Shown: positions 50,226-62,193 of the stretch, piece after piece | Layout: the number at the start of each line of letters is the position of its first letter | Numbering within the stretch: position 1 is the stretch's first letter | Assembly (NCBI RefSeq): GCF_016862915.1 | Contig: NZ_BONW01000021.1 | Location: 1-64,000 of the forward strand | Source of the DNA: Plantactinospora endophytica | GTDB taxonomy: Bacteria > Actinomycetota > Actinomycetes > Mycobacteriales > Micromonosporaceae | Length of the DNA: 64,000 bases | Direction: 5' to 3' | Notes under the pieces: generated by a model | Told to the model about the DNA's origin: nothing | The model's database searches: none | What the model saw: the letters and a program-made list of their open reading frames with translations, nothing else | Made by a program: the position numbers and the translations under genes

Positions 50226-51482
50226 TCACTTGGCCTTGTTCAGCAACTCCGGGTTGTTGATCACGAAGCTGTCGAGGGTACCGGCCTTGATCGCGGCGAA
50301 GAACTCGTCGGCGATCGGCTGGAACTTCTCGCCCTTGTAGTTGCTGCCGGTGCCGACGCCGCCGCCCGGCAGCTTGATCATCTGGATCGAGTCCGACCGC
50401 AGGTTGCGCATCGCGAAGCCGAAGTCGATCAGCTTGTTCCCCCGGCCACTGAAGATCAGCGACTTCCCGGCCGCCCGGATCACCTTGTCCAGCTTGATCG
50501 GGTTGGTCACCACGTCCTTGCTCAGCGCCTGGTCGGCCATTGCCCGGACGAACTGCTGCTGGTGCCGCTGGCGGCCGTAGTCGCCGTCGGTGACGCCGTT
50601 CTCCGGGTACCGCTGCCGGACGTAGTCCAGCGCCTGCCAGCCCTCCAGGTGCCGGGTGCCCTTCTTGTACTGCGCCTGCGGCCCGAGGTAGCCGCCGCCA
50701 CCGCGCTTGAGCGTCCGGTGCGTACCGTCCGGGCGGCGGTGCTCCGACTTGACGTTCTGGTCGATGTACATCGTCACACCGCCCATGGCGTCGACGATCT
50801 TCAGGAAGCCGCCGAAGTTGATGATCGCCCCGGCGTCGAACCGCTTGATCCCGGTCACCTTGGAAACCGTCATGGAGAGCAGTTCGAAGCCCTGTGCCGC
50901 GCTCGGCAGCTTCTCGCCGGGCACCTTGCTGCCGTACGACATCGCGGCGTTCAGCTTCGTCTTGTCGCCGGGGAAGTCGGCCTTGGGGAACCGTGGGATG
51001 TCCACCAGCAGGTCCCGGGGCAGCGAGAAGAGGTACGCCGAGTCCATCGTCTCGTTGACGTGCAGCACCATGATCGAGTCAGCCAGCGGCGGGGTCTCCG
51101 GCTGCCGCGGGTCGATGCCGACCAGCAGGATGTTCAGCGGGCCCTTGATGTCCGACTTCTTCTCCGCCGCCGGTGCTCCGGCCGCCTGGTCGCCGAAGAG
51201 GTCCTCCTCGGTCACCGCGCCCTCGAACCGGGCGAGCACCGTCTCCAGGCCGACCAGCACACCGCCACTGAGCACGACCAGCACCGTGCCGAAGATCGTG
51301 CAGAGCTTGGCCCATCTCGGCACCAGGGACTTCTTGCGCCGTCCCTCCCTGATCGGCCGTCCGCCGCTGGACAGGTCGCCGACCCGGTCGAGGTCGACCA
51401 GTCCGACACCGCCGTCCCGACCGTCGTCCGGCCGACCCGCCCGGCCGGTGGACCGGCCAGCGCCCTTGCCGCCCTTGCTCAC
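50226..51482 (-). CDS. LytR-CpsA-Psr (LCP) family protein 1
   Basis: 418 residues. A basic cytoplasmic N-terminus (about 70 residues), one membrane helix (LCTIFGTVLVVLSGGVLVGLE) and an external LCP domain: ILLVGIDPRQPETPPLADSI, SLPRDLLVDIP, GYDYV-equivalent WQALDYVRQRY and YGRQRHQQQFVRAM with the pyrophosphate-binding Arg residues. LCP enzymes attach polyprenol-linked glycopolymers such as teichoic acids or arabinogalactan to peptidoglycan. Highly similar to the next gene (tandem duplicates). GTG start. Confidence 0.9.
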   Translation of the reverse strand: MSKGGKGAGRSTGRAGRPDDGRDGGVGLVDLDRVGDLSSGGRPIREGRRKKSLVPRWAKLCTIFGTVLVVLSGGVLVGLETVLARFEGAVTEEDLFGDQAAGAPAAEKKSDIKGPLNILLVGIDPRQPETPPLADSIMVLHVNETMDSAYLFSLPRDLLVDIPRFPKADFPGDKTKLNAAMSYGSKVPGEKLPSAAQGFELLSMTVSKVTGIKRFDAGAIINFGGFLKIVDAMGGVTMYIDQNVKSEHRRPDGTHRTLKRGGGGYLGPQAQYKKGTRHLEGWQALDYVRQRYPENGVTDGDYGRQRHQQQFVRAMADQALSKDVVTNPIKLDKVIRAAGKSLIFSGRGNKLIDFGFAMRNLRSDSIQMIKLPGGGVGTGSNYKGEKFQPIADEFFAAIKAGTLDSFVINNPELLNKAK

Positions 51483-51644
51483 TGCGTCTCCATCCGTCGC
51501 GCCCTGCGAATCTCGCGCCCGTCAATAGAGACGGACCGACGGGGCGGAAATGTTGCAGAGACTAGCTTCGGAACATGTCGGGCACCACGCCGGTACCCGT
51601 GGTGCGACCGGCCGGCCCCGGGCGGACCCGGCGCCGAACCGCGC

Positions 51645-52781
51645 TCACCTGGCCTTGTTCAGCAGTTCGGGGTTGTTGATGACGAAACTGTCGACGGTGC
51701 CGGCCTTGAGGGCGGCGAAGAACTCCTCGGCGATCGGCTGGAACTTCTCGCCCCGGTACGAGCCGCCCTGGGTTACGCCGCCGCCCGGAAGCTTGATCAT
51801 CTGAATCGAGTCGGAGCGGAGGCCGCGCATCGCGAACGCGAAGTCGACCAGGTCGTGGCCGCGACCGTTGAAGATCAGCGACTCGCCGGCCGCCCGGAGC
51901 ACCGAGTCCAGCTTGATCGGGTTGGTCACCACGTCCTTGCTCAGCGCCTGGTCGGCCATGGCACGGACGAACTGCTGCTGGTGCCGCTGCCGGTCGTAGT
52001 CGCCGTTCGGCAGGCCGTACCGCTGCCGGACGTAGTCCAACGCCTGCCAGCCCTTCAGGTGGGCGTCGCCCTTCTTGTACTGCGCCTGCGGCCCGGTGTA
52101 GCCGCCACCGCCCGGCTTCAGCGTACGCATCGTGCCGTCCGGTTGCCGGTGCTCCGACTTCACGTTGGTGTCGATGTACATGTCGACGCCGCCCATCGCG
52201 TCGACGATCTTCCGGAAGCCGTTGAAGTTGATGATCGCCCCCGCGTCGAACCGTTCGATCCCGGTCACCTCGGAGACGGTCTTGGAGAGCAGTTCGAAGC
52301 CCTGCGCCGCGCTCGGCAGCTTGCCGCCGGGCACCTTGCTGCCGTGCGCCATCGCGGCGTTCAGCTTCTCCGTCCCGCCCTTGAAGTCGGCCTTGGGGAA
52401 GGCCGGAATCTTCACCAGCAGGTCCCGGGGCATCGAGAAGAGGTACGCCGAGTCCAGCGTCTCGTTCACGTGCAGCACCATGATCGAGTCGGCCAGCGGC
52501 GACCACTCCGGGGTCCGCGGGTCGATCCCGACGAGCAGGATGTCCAGCGGGCCCTTGATGTCGGAGGTCTTCTCCGGCGTCGCCCCGGCCGCCTCGTCGC
52601 CGAAGAGGTCGGCCTCCTGCACCGCACCCTCGTAGCGGGCGAGCACCGCCTCGAAGCCGACCAGCCCGGCACCGCTGACGAAGACCAGGACCGCACCGAG
52701 CATGGTGCAGATCCGCGCCCAGCGCGGCACCCGGGACCTCTTCCGGTGCTGCCGACCGGTGCCTGTGCCGCTCTCACCCAC
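51645..52781 (-). CDS. LytR-CpsA-Psr (LCP) family protein 2
   Basis: 378 residues, sharing long near-identical blocks with LCP 1 (SDIKGPL-ILLVGIDPR, ADSIMVLHVNET, FDAGAIINF, ADQALSKDVVTNPIKLD, the C-terminal SFVINNPELLNKA) but with a shorter cytoplasmic N-terminus. One membrane helix (about 23-45), then the LCP catalytic domain. GGAG lies about 10 nt before GTG 52781. A terminator-like hairpin separates it from atpD, so the LCP pair probably has its own promoter, and its message may run on into atpC. Confidence 0.9.
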   Translation of the reverse strand: MGESGTGTGRQHRKRSRVPRWARICTMLGAVLVFVSGAGLVGFEAVLARYEGAVQEADLFGDEAAGATPEKTSDIKGPLDILLVGIDPRTPEWSPLADSIMVLHVNETLDSAYLFSMPRDLLVKIPAFPKADFKGGTEKLNAAMAHGSKVPGGKLPSAAQGFELLSKTVSEVTGIERFDAGAIINFNGFRKIVDAMGGVDMYIDTNVKSEHRQPDGTMRTLKPGGGGYTGPQAQYKKGDAHLKGWQALDYVRQRYGLPNGDYDRQRHQQQFVRAMADQALSKDVVTNPIKLDSVLRAAGESLIFNGRGHDLVDFAFAMRGLRSDSIQMIKLPGGGVTQGGSYRGEKFQPIAEEFFAALKAGTVDSFVINNPELLNKAR

Positions 52782-52971
52782 CAGACATCTCCGTTCCTAG
52801 CGCGCCGCGTCATCCGGGCGGGCCCACGGGTCAGAGACCGTGCTGGTCAACGCTGGGGGGTTGCGGGCCGCCAACGACGGTACCCGGCAAAGTCGGGTTA
52901 CCAAAGCACTGGAACCAGCGAAAGACCGGATAAAACGACCAGGGCGTACGAGTGAACAGCGGGTGAAGACG

Positions 52972-53008
52972 ACGAAGCCGCACCGGCTGCTGCCGGTGCG
53001 GCTGTCGT
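52972..53008 (-). terminator. Hairpin downstream of atpD
   Basis: Perfect 12-bp arms AGCCGCACCGGC/GCCGGTGCGGCT (52976-52987 and 52992-53003), extended by ACGA/TCGT with one bulge, a 4-nt loop and a T-rich TTCGTCGTCTTC after it on the minus strand. It starts 19 nt after the atpD stop. Confidence 0.75.
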
Positions 53009-53026
53009 TTGGTGCTGACCGCCGAG

Positions 53027-55401
<2,375 letters not shown>

Positions 55402-55410
55402 CGGTCAGCC

Positions 55411-57060
55411 CTACTGCTTCTCGGCCTGGGGCGCGGAGTCGCGGTACCGGGTGACGGTCTCGCGGTCCTGCTCGCCCTCCAGCGCCTCGGCGGGTGCCTC
55501 GTTGATCCGCACCTCGTCCTCCTTGCCGAGGAACATCTGCTTAAACCGGGTGACGGCCTCGTTCAACGCGTTGGTGATGTCGTCGTCCCAGTTGTTGTCC
55601 GCGATCGACTGCATCGTCGGCTTGTACTGGTGGCGGAGGAACTCCAGGAACTCGGACTCGAAGCGCCGAACCTCGCCGATCGGGACGTCGTCCAGCTTGC
55701 CCTCGGTGCCGATCCAGACCGAGACGACCTGCTCCTGCACCGGGAACGGCGAGTAGTTGGTCTGCTTGAGCAGCTCGACCAGCCGGGCACCCCGGCTGAG
55801 CTGGTCCTGGGACGCCTTGTCCAGGTCGCTGGCGAGCGCGGCGAACGCCTCCAGCTCGCGGTACTGCGCCAGGTCCAGCCGGAGCCGGCCGGCCACCTTC
55901 TTCATCGGCTTCACCTGGGCGGCACCGCCGACCCGGGAGACCGAGGTACCGACGTTGATCGCCGGCCGGACACCCTGGTTGAAGAGGTCCGTCTCCAGGA
56001 AGATCTGGCCGTCGGTGATAGAAATCACGTTGGTCGGGATGAACGCGGAGATGTCGTTGCCCTTGGTCTCGATGATCGGCAGACCGGTCATCGAGCCGCC
56101 GCCCATCTCGTCGGAGAGCTTCGCGCAGCGCTCCAGCAGCCGGGAGTGCAGGTAGAAGACGTCACCCGGGTACGCCTCGCGGCCCGGCGGGCGACGCAGC
56201 AGCAGCGACACCGCACGGTACGCCTCGGCCTGCTTGGTCAGGTCGTCGAAGACGATCAGGACGTGCTTGCCGGCGTACATCCAGTGCTGGCCGATGGCCG
56301 AGCCGGCGTACGGGGCGATGTACTTGTAGCCGGCCGGGTCGGAGGCGGGCGCGGAGACGATGGTGGTGTATTCCATCGCGCCGTGCTCCTCCAGCAGCCC
56401 CTTCACGGAGGCGACGGTGGAGCCCTTCTGGCCGATCGCCACGTAGATGCAGCGCACCTGCTTGGCCGGGTCGCCGGAGCGCCAGTTGTCCCGCTGGTTC
56501 AGGATCGTGTCCAGCGCGACGGTGGTCTTGCCGGTACGCCGGTCACCGATGATGAGCTGCCGCTGCCCCCGGCCGATCGCGGTCATCGCGTCGACGGCCT
56601 TGAGACCGGTCTGCAGCGCCTCGCTGACGCTCTGCCGGGCCATCACGTTCGGGGCCTGGAGCTCCAGCTCGCGGTAGCCCTCGTTGGTGATGTCACCGAG
56701 GCCGTCGATCGGCTCGGCGAGGGCGTTGACCACCCGGCCGAGGAACGCGTCGCCGACCGGCACCGAGAGGACGCGGCCGGTCCGCTTGACCCGCTGCCCC
56801 TCCTCGATGCCTCGGTAGTCGCCGAGCACCACGACGCCGATCTCCCGGACGTCGAGGTTGAGCGCCAGGCCGAGGGTGCCGTCCTCGAACTCCAGCAGCT
56901 CGTTGGTCATGGTCGAGGGCAGGCCCTCGACGTGGGCGATGCCGTCACCGGCGTCGGCGACGGTGCCGACCTCCTCACGGGAGACGTCGGGCGAATAGGA
57001 GGAGACGTAGCGCTCCAGCGCGCCGCGGATCTCCTCCGACGAGATGGTCAGCTCGGCCAT
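55411..57060 (-). CDS. atpA: F0F1 ATP synthase alpha subunit
   Basis: 549 residues. Non-catalytic nucleotide-binding subunit: Walker [55 protein letters not shown] and [14 protein letters not shown]. The C-terminal extension of about 35 residues ([20 protein letters not shown]) is of the kind seen in actinobacteria, where it limits ATP hydrolysis in mycobacteria. 83 bp follow atpH. Confidence 0.97.
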   Translation of the reverse strand: MAELTISSEEIRGALERYVSSYSPDVSREEVGTVADAGDGIAHVEGLPSTMTNELLEFEDGTLGLALNLDVREIGVVVLGDYRGIEEGQRVKRTGRVLSVPVGDAFLGRVVNALAEPIDGLGDITNEGYRELELQAPNVMARQSVSEALQTGLKAVDAMTAIGRGQRQLIIGDRRTGKTTVALDTILNQRDNWRSGDPAKQVRCIYVAIGQKGSTVASVKGLLEEHGAMEYTTIVSAPASDPAGYKYIAPYAGSAIGQHWMYAGKHVLIVFDDLTKQAEAYRAVSLLLRRPPGREAYPGDVFYLHSRLLERCAKLSDEMGGGSMTGLPIIETKGNDISAFIPTNVISITDGQIFLETDLFNQGVRPAINVGTSVSRVGGAAQVKPMKKVAGRLRLDLAQYRELEAFAALASDLDKASQDQLSRGARLVELLKQTNYSPFPVQEQVVSVWIGTEGKLDDVPIGEVRRFESEFLEFLRHQYKPTMQSIADNNWDDDITNALNEAVTRFKQMFLGKEDEVRINEAPAEALEGEQDRETVTRYRDSAPQAEKQ

Positions 57061-57143
57061 CCTCTTCTTCCTCTATTCAGGGCCCGGTTAACCGGAACGG
57101 CGTGGATGTCTTTCTCAGCGCTGCGCGGGGACGTCGATGGTGC

Positions 57144-57965
57144 TCAACGCCGCGCGAGCGCGTTTCGGGTGTCGGTGAGGCGGCGCAGGATCGTGCCGTC
57201 GTAGAGGTCGGAACCGATCCGGACGCTCAGCCCACCGAGTACGCCCGGGTCCACCGTCTGCTTGACGCTGACCTCCCGACCGTATAGCTCGGCCAGCTTG
57301 CGCCCCAACCGCTGCTCCTCCTCGTCGGCCAGCGGAGCCGCGACAGTGACGTACGCCACCTGACGGTCCCGCCGGTCGGCGGCCAGCTCGACCAGTCGGG
57401 TCAGCGCACCGGTGAAGGAGCGCCCGCCGAACCCGGCGAGTGCCACCTCGACCAGCTTGACCGTCACCGGCTTGGCCTTGCCGGACAGCAGCGCGCCGGT
57501 CAACTCGGCCCGCTGGGCCACCGGCGCGATCGGGTCGGAGAGCGTGTTGCTCAGCTCCGCGTCGGCGGCGACCACCTGACCGAAGCGGAACAGCTCGTCC
57601 TCCACCTCACCCAGGTCACCGGCCCGGTCGGCGCTGGCCAGCAGCGCCTCCACCCCGAGCCGCTCGGTCGCGTCGAGCAACTGGGACGGCGCCGACCAGC
57701 GGCCGGAGACCAGTACGCCGAGCAGTTCCTTGGCGTCGGCCCCGACCTTGTCGCCGAGCAGCGACTCCAGCAGCGCGGCCCGGTCCTCGCCGGCCCGGGC
57801 CGGGTCGGAGAGCGCCCGGCGCAACCGCGGCTCGCGCCGCAGCAGGCCGGCGACCGACCCGAGCTCGTCACCGGTGGCGGAGATCTGCTCCACCCCGGCC
57901 TGTCCGGCGTACGCGTCGAGCCGCTGCCGCGCGGCGGCGTACGACTCCCGACTGGCGGCCTGCAT
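57144..57965 (-). CDS. atpH: F0F1 ATP synthase delta subunit
   Basis: 273 residues, longer than the approximately 180 of enterobacteria and typical for actinobacteria: an extended N-terminal helical part plus the OSCP-like C-terminal region (YVTVAAPLADEEEQRLGRKL, VDPGVLGGLSVRIGSDLYDGTI). Part of the peripheral stalk. Its ATG overlaps the atpF stop by one base (TGATG). Confidence 0.95.
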   Translation of the reverse strand: MQAASRESYAAARQRLDAYAGQAGVEQISATGDELGSVAGLLRREPRLRRALSDPARAGEDRAALLESLLGDKVGADAKELLGVLVSGRWSAPSQLLDATERLGVEALLASADRAGDLGEVEDELFRFGQVVAADAELSNTLSDPIAPVAQRAELTGALLSGKAKPVTVKLVEVALAGFGGRSFTGALTRLVELAADRRDRQVAYVTVAAPLADEEEQRLGRKLAELYGREVSVKQTVDPGVLGGLSVRIGSDLYDGTILRRLTDTRNALARR

Positions 57966-58543
57966 CAGCTCGCCCGTACGGCGGAGCCGTTGGCCGAGCC
58001 GTTGCCGGCCCCGACCGTCTCCAGGTCGGTCAGGAACCGCTCGACGGTGCCCCTGCGCCGCGCCTCGTCGGCCAGCGACTCACCGACGATCCGGCTGGCC
58101 AGGTCGACCGCGATCGTGCCGACCTCGGTACGCAGTTCGCGCACGATGGTGGCCCGCTCGGCGGCGAGCTGCTCCTTGCCGGCCGCGATGATCCGGTCGG
58201 ACTCCTCCCGCGCCTTGGCCAGGACGTCCTGCCGGATGCCCTCGGCGTCGGCACGGGCGTCGTCGCGGATCTTCGCCGCGTCGGTCCGCGCCTCGGCGAG
58301 CTGCGCGCGGTACTGCTCGAGGAGCTGGTTGGCCTCGGCCTGGGCGGCCTCGGCGCGCTTGATCCCGCCCTCGATGGCGTCCACCCGCGCCTGGAAGGTC
58401 TGCTCCATCCGCGGGAAGACGTACTTCATCAGCATGAAGCAGAGAATGGCGAAGGCGATCGAGCCAATGACGATCTCCTGCCAGAGCGGGATGATCGGGT
58501 TGTGCTCGGTGCCGCCCTCCGCAGCGACGAAGATGGCGTACAT
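57965..58543 (-). CDS. atpF: F0F1 ATP synthase b subunit
   Basis: 192 residues. One N-terminal membrane helix (IVIGSIAFAILCFMLMKYV) followed by a long charged coiled coil (AEAAQAEANQLLEQYRAQLA, EESDRIIAAGKEQLAAERAT). Peripheral stalk. GGGAGG precedes the ATG at 58543. Confidence 0.95.
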   Translation of the reverse strand: MYAIFVAAEGGTEHNPIIPLWQEIVIGSIAFAILCFMLMKYVFPRMEQTFQARVDAIEGGIKRAEAAQAEANQLLEQYRAQLAEARTDAAKIRDDARADAEGIRQDVLAKAREESDRIIAAGKEQLAAERATIVRELRTEVGTIAVDLASRIVGESLADEARRRGTVERFLTDLETVGAGNGSANGSAVRAS

Positions 58544-58572
58544 CGGAACCTCCCGGGTTTCGAGGGGTACGG

Positions 58573-58812
58573 CTATGCGCCGAAGGCGTAACCGAAGGCG
58601 ATGCCCAGCAGGGCCAGCAGCTCGATGACGGCGAAGCCGATCCAGACGTAGGGCAGCGTGATCCGGGACGACTCCGGCTGCCGGGCGGTCGACTGGATGT
58701 AGGCGCTGAAGACCAGGCCCACACCGATGCCCGGGCCGATGGCCGCGAGGCCGTAGCCGATGGCGCTGAGGCTGCCGGTGATTTCGACGGCGGCGAGGGT
58801 CGACGACAACAT
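58573..58812 (-). CDS. atpE: F0F1 ATP synthase c subunit
   Basis: 79 residues. Two membrane helices joined by a polar loop (TARQPESSR); the proton-carrying Glu is in GFAVIELLALLG (about residue 65) and the Gly-rich first helix has GPGIGVGLVF. AGGAGG precedes the ATG. Forms the rotor ring. Confidence 0.97.
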   Translation of the reverse strand: MLSSTLAAVEITGSLSAIGYGLAAIGPGIGVGLVFSAYIQSTARQPESSRITLPYVWIGFAVIELLALLGIAFGYAFGA

Positions 58813-58903
58813 TGGTTGGTTCCTCCTGAAATCACGCGTGACGGTTCACGCGGGACGACAAACGGGTGTGCTGTTGTGTGCGGTCAGTGTTCGTCGGTGC
58901 GGG

Positions 58904-59704
58904 TCAGTGCTCGTCCGCGAGTGCGCCCTGGACGTAGCTGGCGCTCAGCACGGTGAAGATGTACGCCTGCAGGACGATCACCAGCGCCTCCAGGAAGGTG
59001 ATCGCGATGGACACCGCCCAGGACAGCACCGAGATCGGCTTCAGGAAGAACGAGTCCGCGTTCAGCAGTACGAAGCCGCCGAGCGTGAAGACCAGCAGGA
59101 TGATGTGTCCGGCGAACAGGTTGGCGAACAACCGCAGCGCCAGCGACACCGGCCGGGCGACGAACGTGGAGAAGAGTTCGATCGGGATCAGCAGCGGCTG
59201 CATGAACCACGGCGCCGGCGGCATAAGTGAATGCTTGAAGAACTTTGCGAAACCGTGGTGCCGGATGCCCACCCAGATGAACATCACGTAACTGATGATC
59301 GCCAGGATCGCCGGGAACGCGATGTGTGCCATCGGCGAGATCTGCACGAACGGAATGATCTGCCAGAGGTTGTTGACGAAGATGAAGACGAAGAGCGTCG
59401 TCAGGTACGGCGCGAAGGCGACGCCCCGGTGCCCGATCATGTCGACCGCGATGTTGTTCCGGACGAAACCGTAGATCGACTCGGCGATCCACTGGCCCTT
59501 CGTCGGCACCAGCTTCGGCTTCCGGTACGTGACCAGGAAGAAGATGATGGTCAGCGCGACGCCCAGCCAGACCAGCGCGGTGAACTTGGTGATCCAGTAC
59601 GAGTTGTGCGCGCCCCACGGCACGATGCTCGGCAGAAAGAAGTCTTCCACGCTGGGTGGAAACGGAACTTCGCCCTCCGCGAGGACGACCGACTGTCCGA
59701 TCAC
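58904..59704 (-). CDS. atpB: F0F1 ATP synthase a subunit
   Basis: 266 residues with five to six membrane helices. The essential stator Arg is in ARPVSLALRLFANLFAGHI, and PIELFSTFVARP and LQAYIFTVLSASYV are typical. GTG start at 59704, 12 bp after the atpZ-like gene. Proton half-channels with the c ring. Confidence 0.96.
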   Translation of the reverse strand: MIGQSVVLAEGEVPFPPSVEDFFLPSIVPWGAHNSYWITKFTALVWLGVALTIIFFLVTYRKPKLVPTKGQWIAESIYGFVRNNIAVDMIGHRGVAFAPYLTTLFVFIFVNNLWQIIPFVQISPMAHIAFPAILAIISYVMFIWVGIRHHGFAKFFKHSLMPPAPWFMQPLLIPIELFSTFVARPVSLALRLFANLFAGHIILLVFTLGGFVLLNADSFFLKPISVLSWAVSIAITFLEALVIVLQAYIFTVLSASYVQGALADEH

Positions 59705-59716
59705 CGCGTCCCTTCC

Positions 59717-59947
59717 CTAGCTAGGGGTGCCGAGTCGGCGGATGACCAGGTAAACGCCCCCGGCCCCACCGAGCAGGAACCCGATTCCGGTGGCCAGGCC
59801 ATCGGTTTCGAGCCACTGGTCGACCAACCAACCGATGAAACCCCACACCGCCAGACCTCCGATGAGGTAAGCCAGCGCGGTCCAACCCTCACCGGCCTCG
59901 GGAGTGCCCGAGCCGCCTGGGGGTTGGGGGGTTTGGTCACCGGTCAT
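59717..59947 (-). CDS. AtpZ-like small membrane protein
   Basis: 76 residues with two membrane helices (LAYLIGGLAVWGFIGWLVDQ and GLATGIGFLLGGAGGVYLVI), the AtpZ/AtpI pattern of proteins encoded first in atp operons. The N-terminus is Pro/Gly-rich. In other bacteria such proteins help assemble the c ring or carry Mg2+/Ca2+. It lies 12 bp before atpB. Confidence 0.85.
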   Translation of the reverse strand: MTGDQTPQPPGGSGTPEAGEGWTALAYLIGGLAVWGFIGWLVDQWLETDGLATGIGFLLGGAGGVYLVIRRLGTPS

Positions 59948-60152
59948 GACGGCCGAACGATATCAGCCGGGGATACGAGGCTGTGCCTCACCCCCCGCAC
60001 AACCTAGTTGTGTGGGCCTCTGGGCGGGCGCGTCGTCTGTGGGCACGCTACTCCGGTTCCGCCACCGGGAAAATGACCGATCACTGACAGTTTCCTGAGC
60101 CGTCCCGTCGACGGGACTCCACGCAGGTCGTAACCGATCTGCGTGATCCGGA
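59948..60152 (-). promoter_or_regulatory. Probable atp operon promoter region
   Basis: On the minus strand TAGCGT (60050-60045) is a candidate -10, giving a leader of about 90 nt that contains the small hairpin CACAAC-CTA-GTTGTG (59998-60012). A perfect 16-bp palindrome GTCCCGTCGACGGGAC (60102-60117) lies about 50 bp upstream of the -10 and could be an operator, or the terminator of the atpI-like gene. Confidence 0.4.
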
Positions 60153-60761
60153 TCACCCTCCGGCCGTGCGGCGTGTCCGGGCGACGTGCACGGTGCTGAC
60201 CCACCAGATGTTCGCGCCGGTCCAGGCCACCACACCGGCGACCACGCCCCAGCCGAACGCGGGCAGCCCGTCCCAGCCCCGGCCGGCGACCCCGGCCATC
60301 ACCACACCGATCACGCTGAACTTGGCCACGTACATCGCCACGCCGAACGGGAGTACCAGGCTCGGGTTGACCGAGTCGGCCCAGGCGATCACCAGGGTGG
60401 AGGCCAGATAACTCAGCGTGACCAGACCGACCCCGGTCGCCGCGCCGGCCGCACCGGCACCACCGCCGACTACCGCACCGAGCACGGTGGCGACGACCAG
60501 CAGGGCGAGCGAGGCACCGAGCACCACCGGCAGATGCGCCAGCCGCCAGTGCCGCTCCGCCCGACCGGGCCGGTCCGTTGCCGCAGCAGCCGATCCACCG
60601 GCGCCGGCCACCGATTCGGGAGCCGATCCACCGGGGTTGCCCGCCGGTGCGAAAGTCGACCCACCGAGGTTGTCCAACTCCGCCGGGTCCGCGCCGGTCC
60701 GGACCGGGTCCGCCGCCGGCCGCTCCGCCGCCTCGACCGGCCGCTCCGCCCGGTCAGCCAC
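60153..60761 (-). CDS. AtpI-like membrane protein
   Basis: 202 residues. A low-complexity Ala/Pro/Gly cytoplasmic N-terminus (about 70 residues) and four membrane helices ([20 protein letters not shown], the [20 protein letters not shown] region, [40 protein letters not shown]), as in the ATP synthase subunit I-like proteins that precede actinobacterial atp operons. GTG start overlaps the glyA stop by 8 nt, so it is cotranscribed with glyA. Confidence 0.78.
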   Translation of the reverse strand: MADRAERPVEAAERPAADPVRTGADPAELDNLGGSTFAPAGNPGGSAPESVAGAGGSAAAATDRPGRAERHWRLAHLPVVLGASLALLVVATVLGAVVGGGAGAAGAATGVGLVTLSYLASTLVIAWADSVNPSLVLPFGVAMYVAKFSVIGVVMAGVAGRGWDGLPAFGWGVVAGVVAWTGANIWWVSTVHVARTRRTAGG

Positions 60762-62073
60762 GGGGGTACGCCGGGAACGCGGTCACCAGGTCGGCGACGT
60801 CGGCGCCGATCGCGGCGAGGGTGTCGGTGCCGCCGACCCCGGTCGGGTCGGTCCGGACGGCCCGGGAGATCAGCTCGGCGATCCGACCCATCTCCGCCTC
60901 GCCCATGCCCTGGGTGGTGACGCTCGGGGTGCCGACCCGGATGCCGGAGGCGACCATCGGCTTGCGCGGGTCGTACGGGATCGCGTTCTTGTTCAGGGTG
61001 ATCCCGGCGGCGTCACAGCGCGCCTCGGCGTCCCGACCGGTGATCCCGACCTCGCGCAGGTCGATCAGTGCGAGATGGGTGTCGGTGCCGCCGGAGACGG
61101 GGCGCATCCCCTCCGCCGCGAGGGCGGCGGCCAGCGCCTGTGCGTTGGAAACCACCTGGGCAGCGTACGCCTGGAAGGCCGGGGACGCCGCTTCGCGCAG
61201 TGCGACCGCCTTGGCCGCCACCGCGTGCATCAACGGGCCGCCCTGGGTGAACGGGAAGACCGCCTTGTCGATCCGCTCGGCGAGTGACTCCCGGCACAGG
61301 ATCATCCCGCCCCGTGGCCCGCGCAGCACCTTGTGCGTGGTGGCGCAGACGACGTCGGCGTACGGCACCGGGGACGGGATCGCCCGGCCGGCGACCAGCC
61401 CGACGAAGTGTGCGGCGTCCACCATCAGGTAGGCGTCGACCTCGTCGGCGATCTCCCGGAACCGGGCGAAGTCGATCAGTCGGGGGTACGCGGTGGCACC
61501 ACAGATGATCATCTTTGGCCGGTGCGCCAGGGCGAGTTCGCGTACCTCGTCGTAGTCGATCAACTCGGTGTCCCGGCGTACCTGGTAGCCGACGGTGGCG
61601 AACCACTTGCCGGAGAAGTTGACCCGGCTGCCATGGGTCAGGTGGCCGCCGTGCGGCAGGTCCATCGCCAGCACCGTGTCGCCGGGCTGCACCAGCGCGG
61701 CGTACGCGGCCAGGTTCGCGCTCGCCCCGGAGTGCGGCTGGAGGTTGGCGTGGTCGGCCCCGAACAGCGCCTTGGCCCGGTCGATGCCGAGCTGCTCGGC
61801 CCGGTCCACCTCGGCGCAGCCGCCGTAGTAGCGCCGGCCCGGATAGCCCTCCGCGTACTTGTTGGTCAGCGTGGAGCCGAGCGCGGCCAGCACCGCCGGG
61901 GAGGTCAGGTTCTCGCTGGCGATCAACTGGAGCCCGCCGCGCAGCCGGTCCAGCTCGCCCAGCAGCACCTCGGCGATCTCCGGATCGGTCCCGGCCAGCT
62001 CGTCGAAGTCCGGCCCCCAGAAGGGCGGCTCCCCGGCCCCGGGCTGACTCGTCCGCTCGCTCAGCTCGCTCAC
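60754..62073 (-). CDS. glyA: Serine hydroxymethyltransferase
   Basis: 439 residues. PLP enzyme converting serine and tetrahydrofolate to glycine and methylene-THF. Motifs: [48 protein letters not shown], the PLP Lys in [14 protein letters not shown], and [15 protein letters not shown]. Start GTG 62073 has AAGG 8 nt upstream and begins near the family N-terminus; ATG 62100 would add nine residues. A -10 TAGACT (about 62115-62120, minus strand) suggests a leader of about 35 nt. Confidence 0.95.
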   Translation of the reverse strand: MSELSERTSQPGAGEPPFWGPDFDELAGTDPEIAEVLLGELDRLRGGLQLIASENLTSPAVLAALGSTLTNKYAEGYPGRRYYGGCAEVDRAEQLGIDRAKALFGADHANLQPHSGASANLAAYAALVQPGDTVLAMDLPHGGHLTHGSRVNFSGKWFATVGYQVRRDTELIDYDEVRELALAHRPKMIICGATAYPRLIDFARFREIADEVDAYLMVDAAHFVGLVAGRAIPSPVPYADVVCATTHKVLRGPRGGMILCRESLAERIDKAVFPFTQGGPLMHAVAAKAVALREAASPAFQAYAAQVVSNAQALAAALAAEGMRPVSGGTDTHLALIDLREVGITGRDAEARCDAAGITLNKNAIPYDPRKPMVASGIRVGTPSVTTQGMGEAEMGRIAELISRAVRTDPTGVGGTDTLAAIGADVADLVTAFPAYPRG

Positions 62074-62193
62074 CAGGGCACCTTCTCGTCGGCTCGGCAT
62101 TGGGCCGGGTCCGAGTCTATGGGCGTACCCCGGACGCCGCCCCACGACCTGCCGGCGGGACGACACCGCCGGCCGGGGCGGCTAGCCCGCCGG

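Noticed and set aside
51645-52781. Insertion sequence as the cause of the LCP insertion in the atp region
   Set aside because: No transposase, terminal inverted repeats or target-site duplication are visible around 50135-53026.
55411-57060. Frameshift or truncation in atpA because of its unusual C-terminus
   Set aside because: The extra C-terminal residues are normal for actinobacterial alpha subunits and the frame is uninterrupted.
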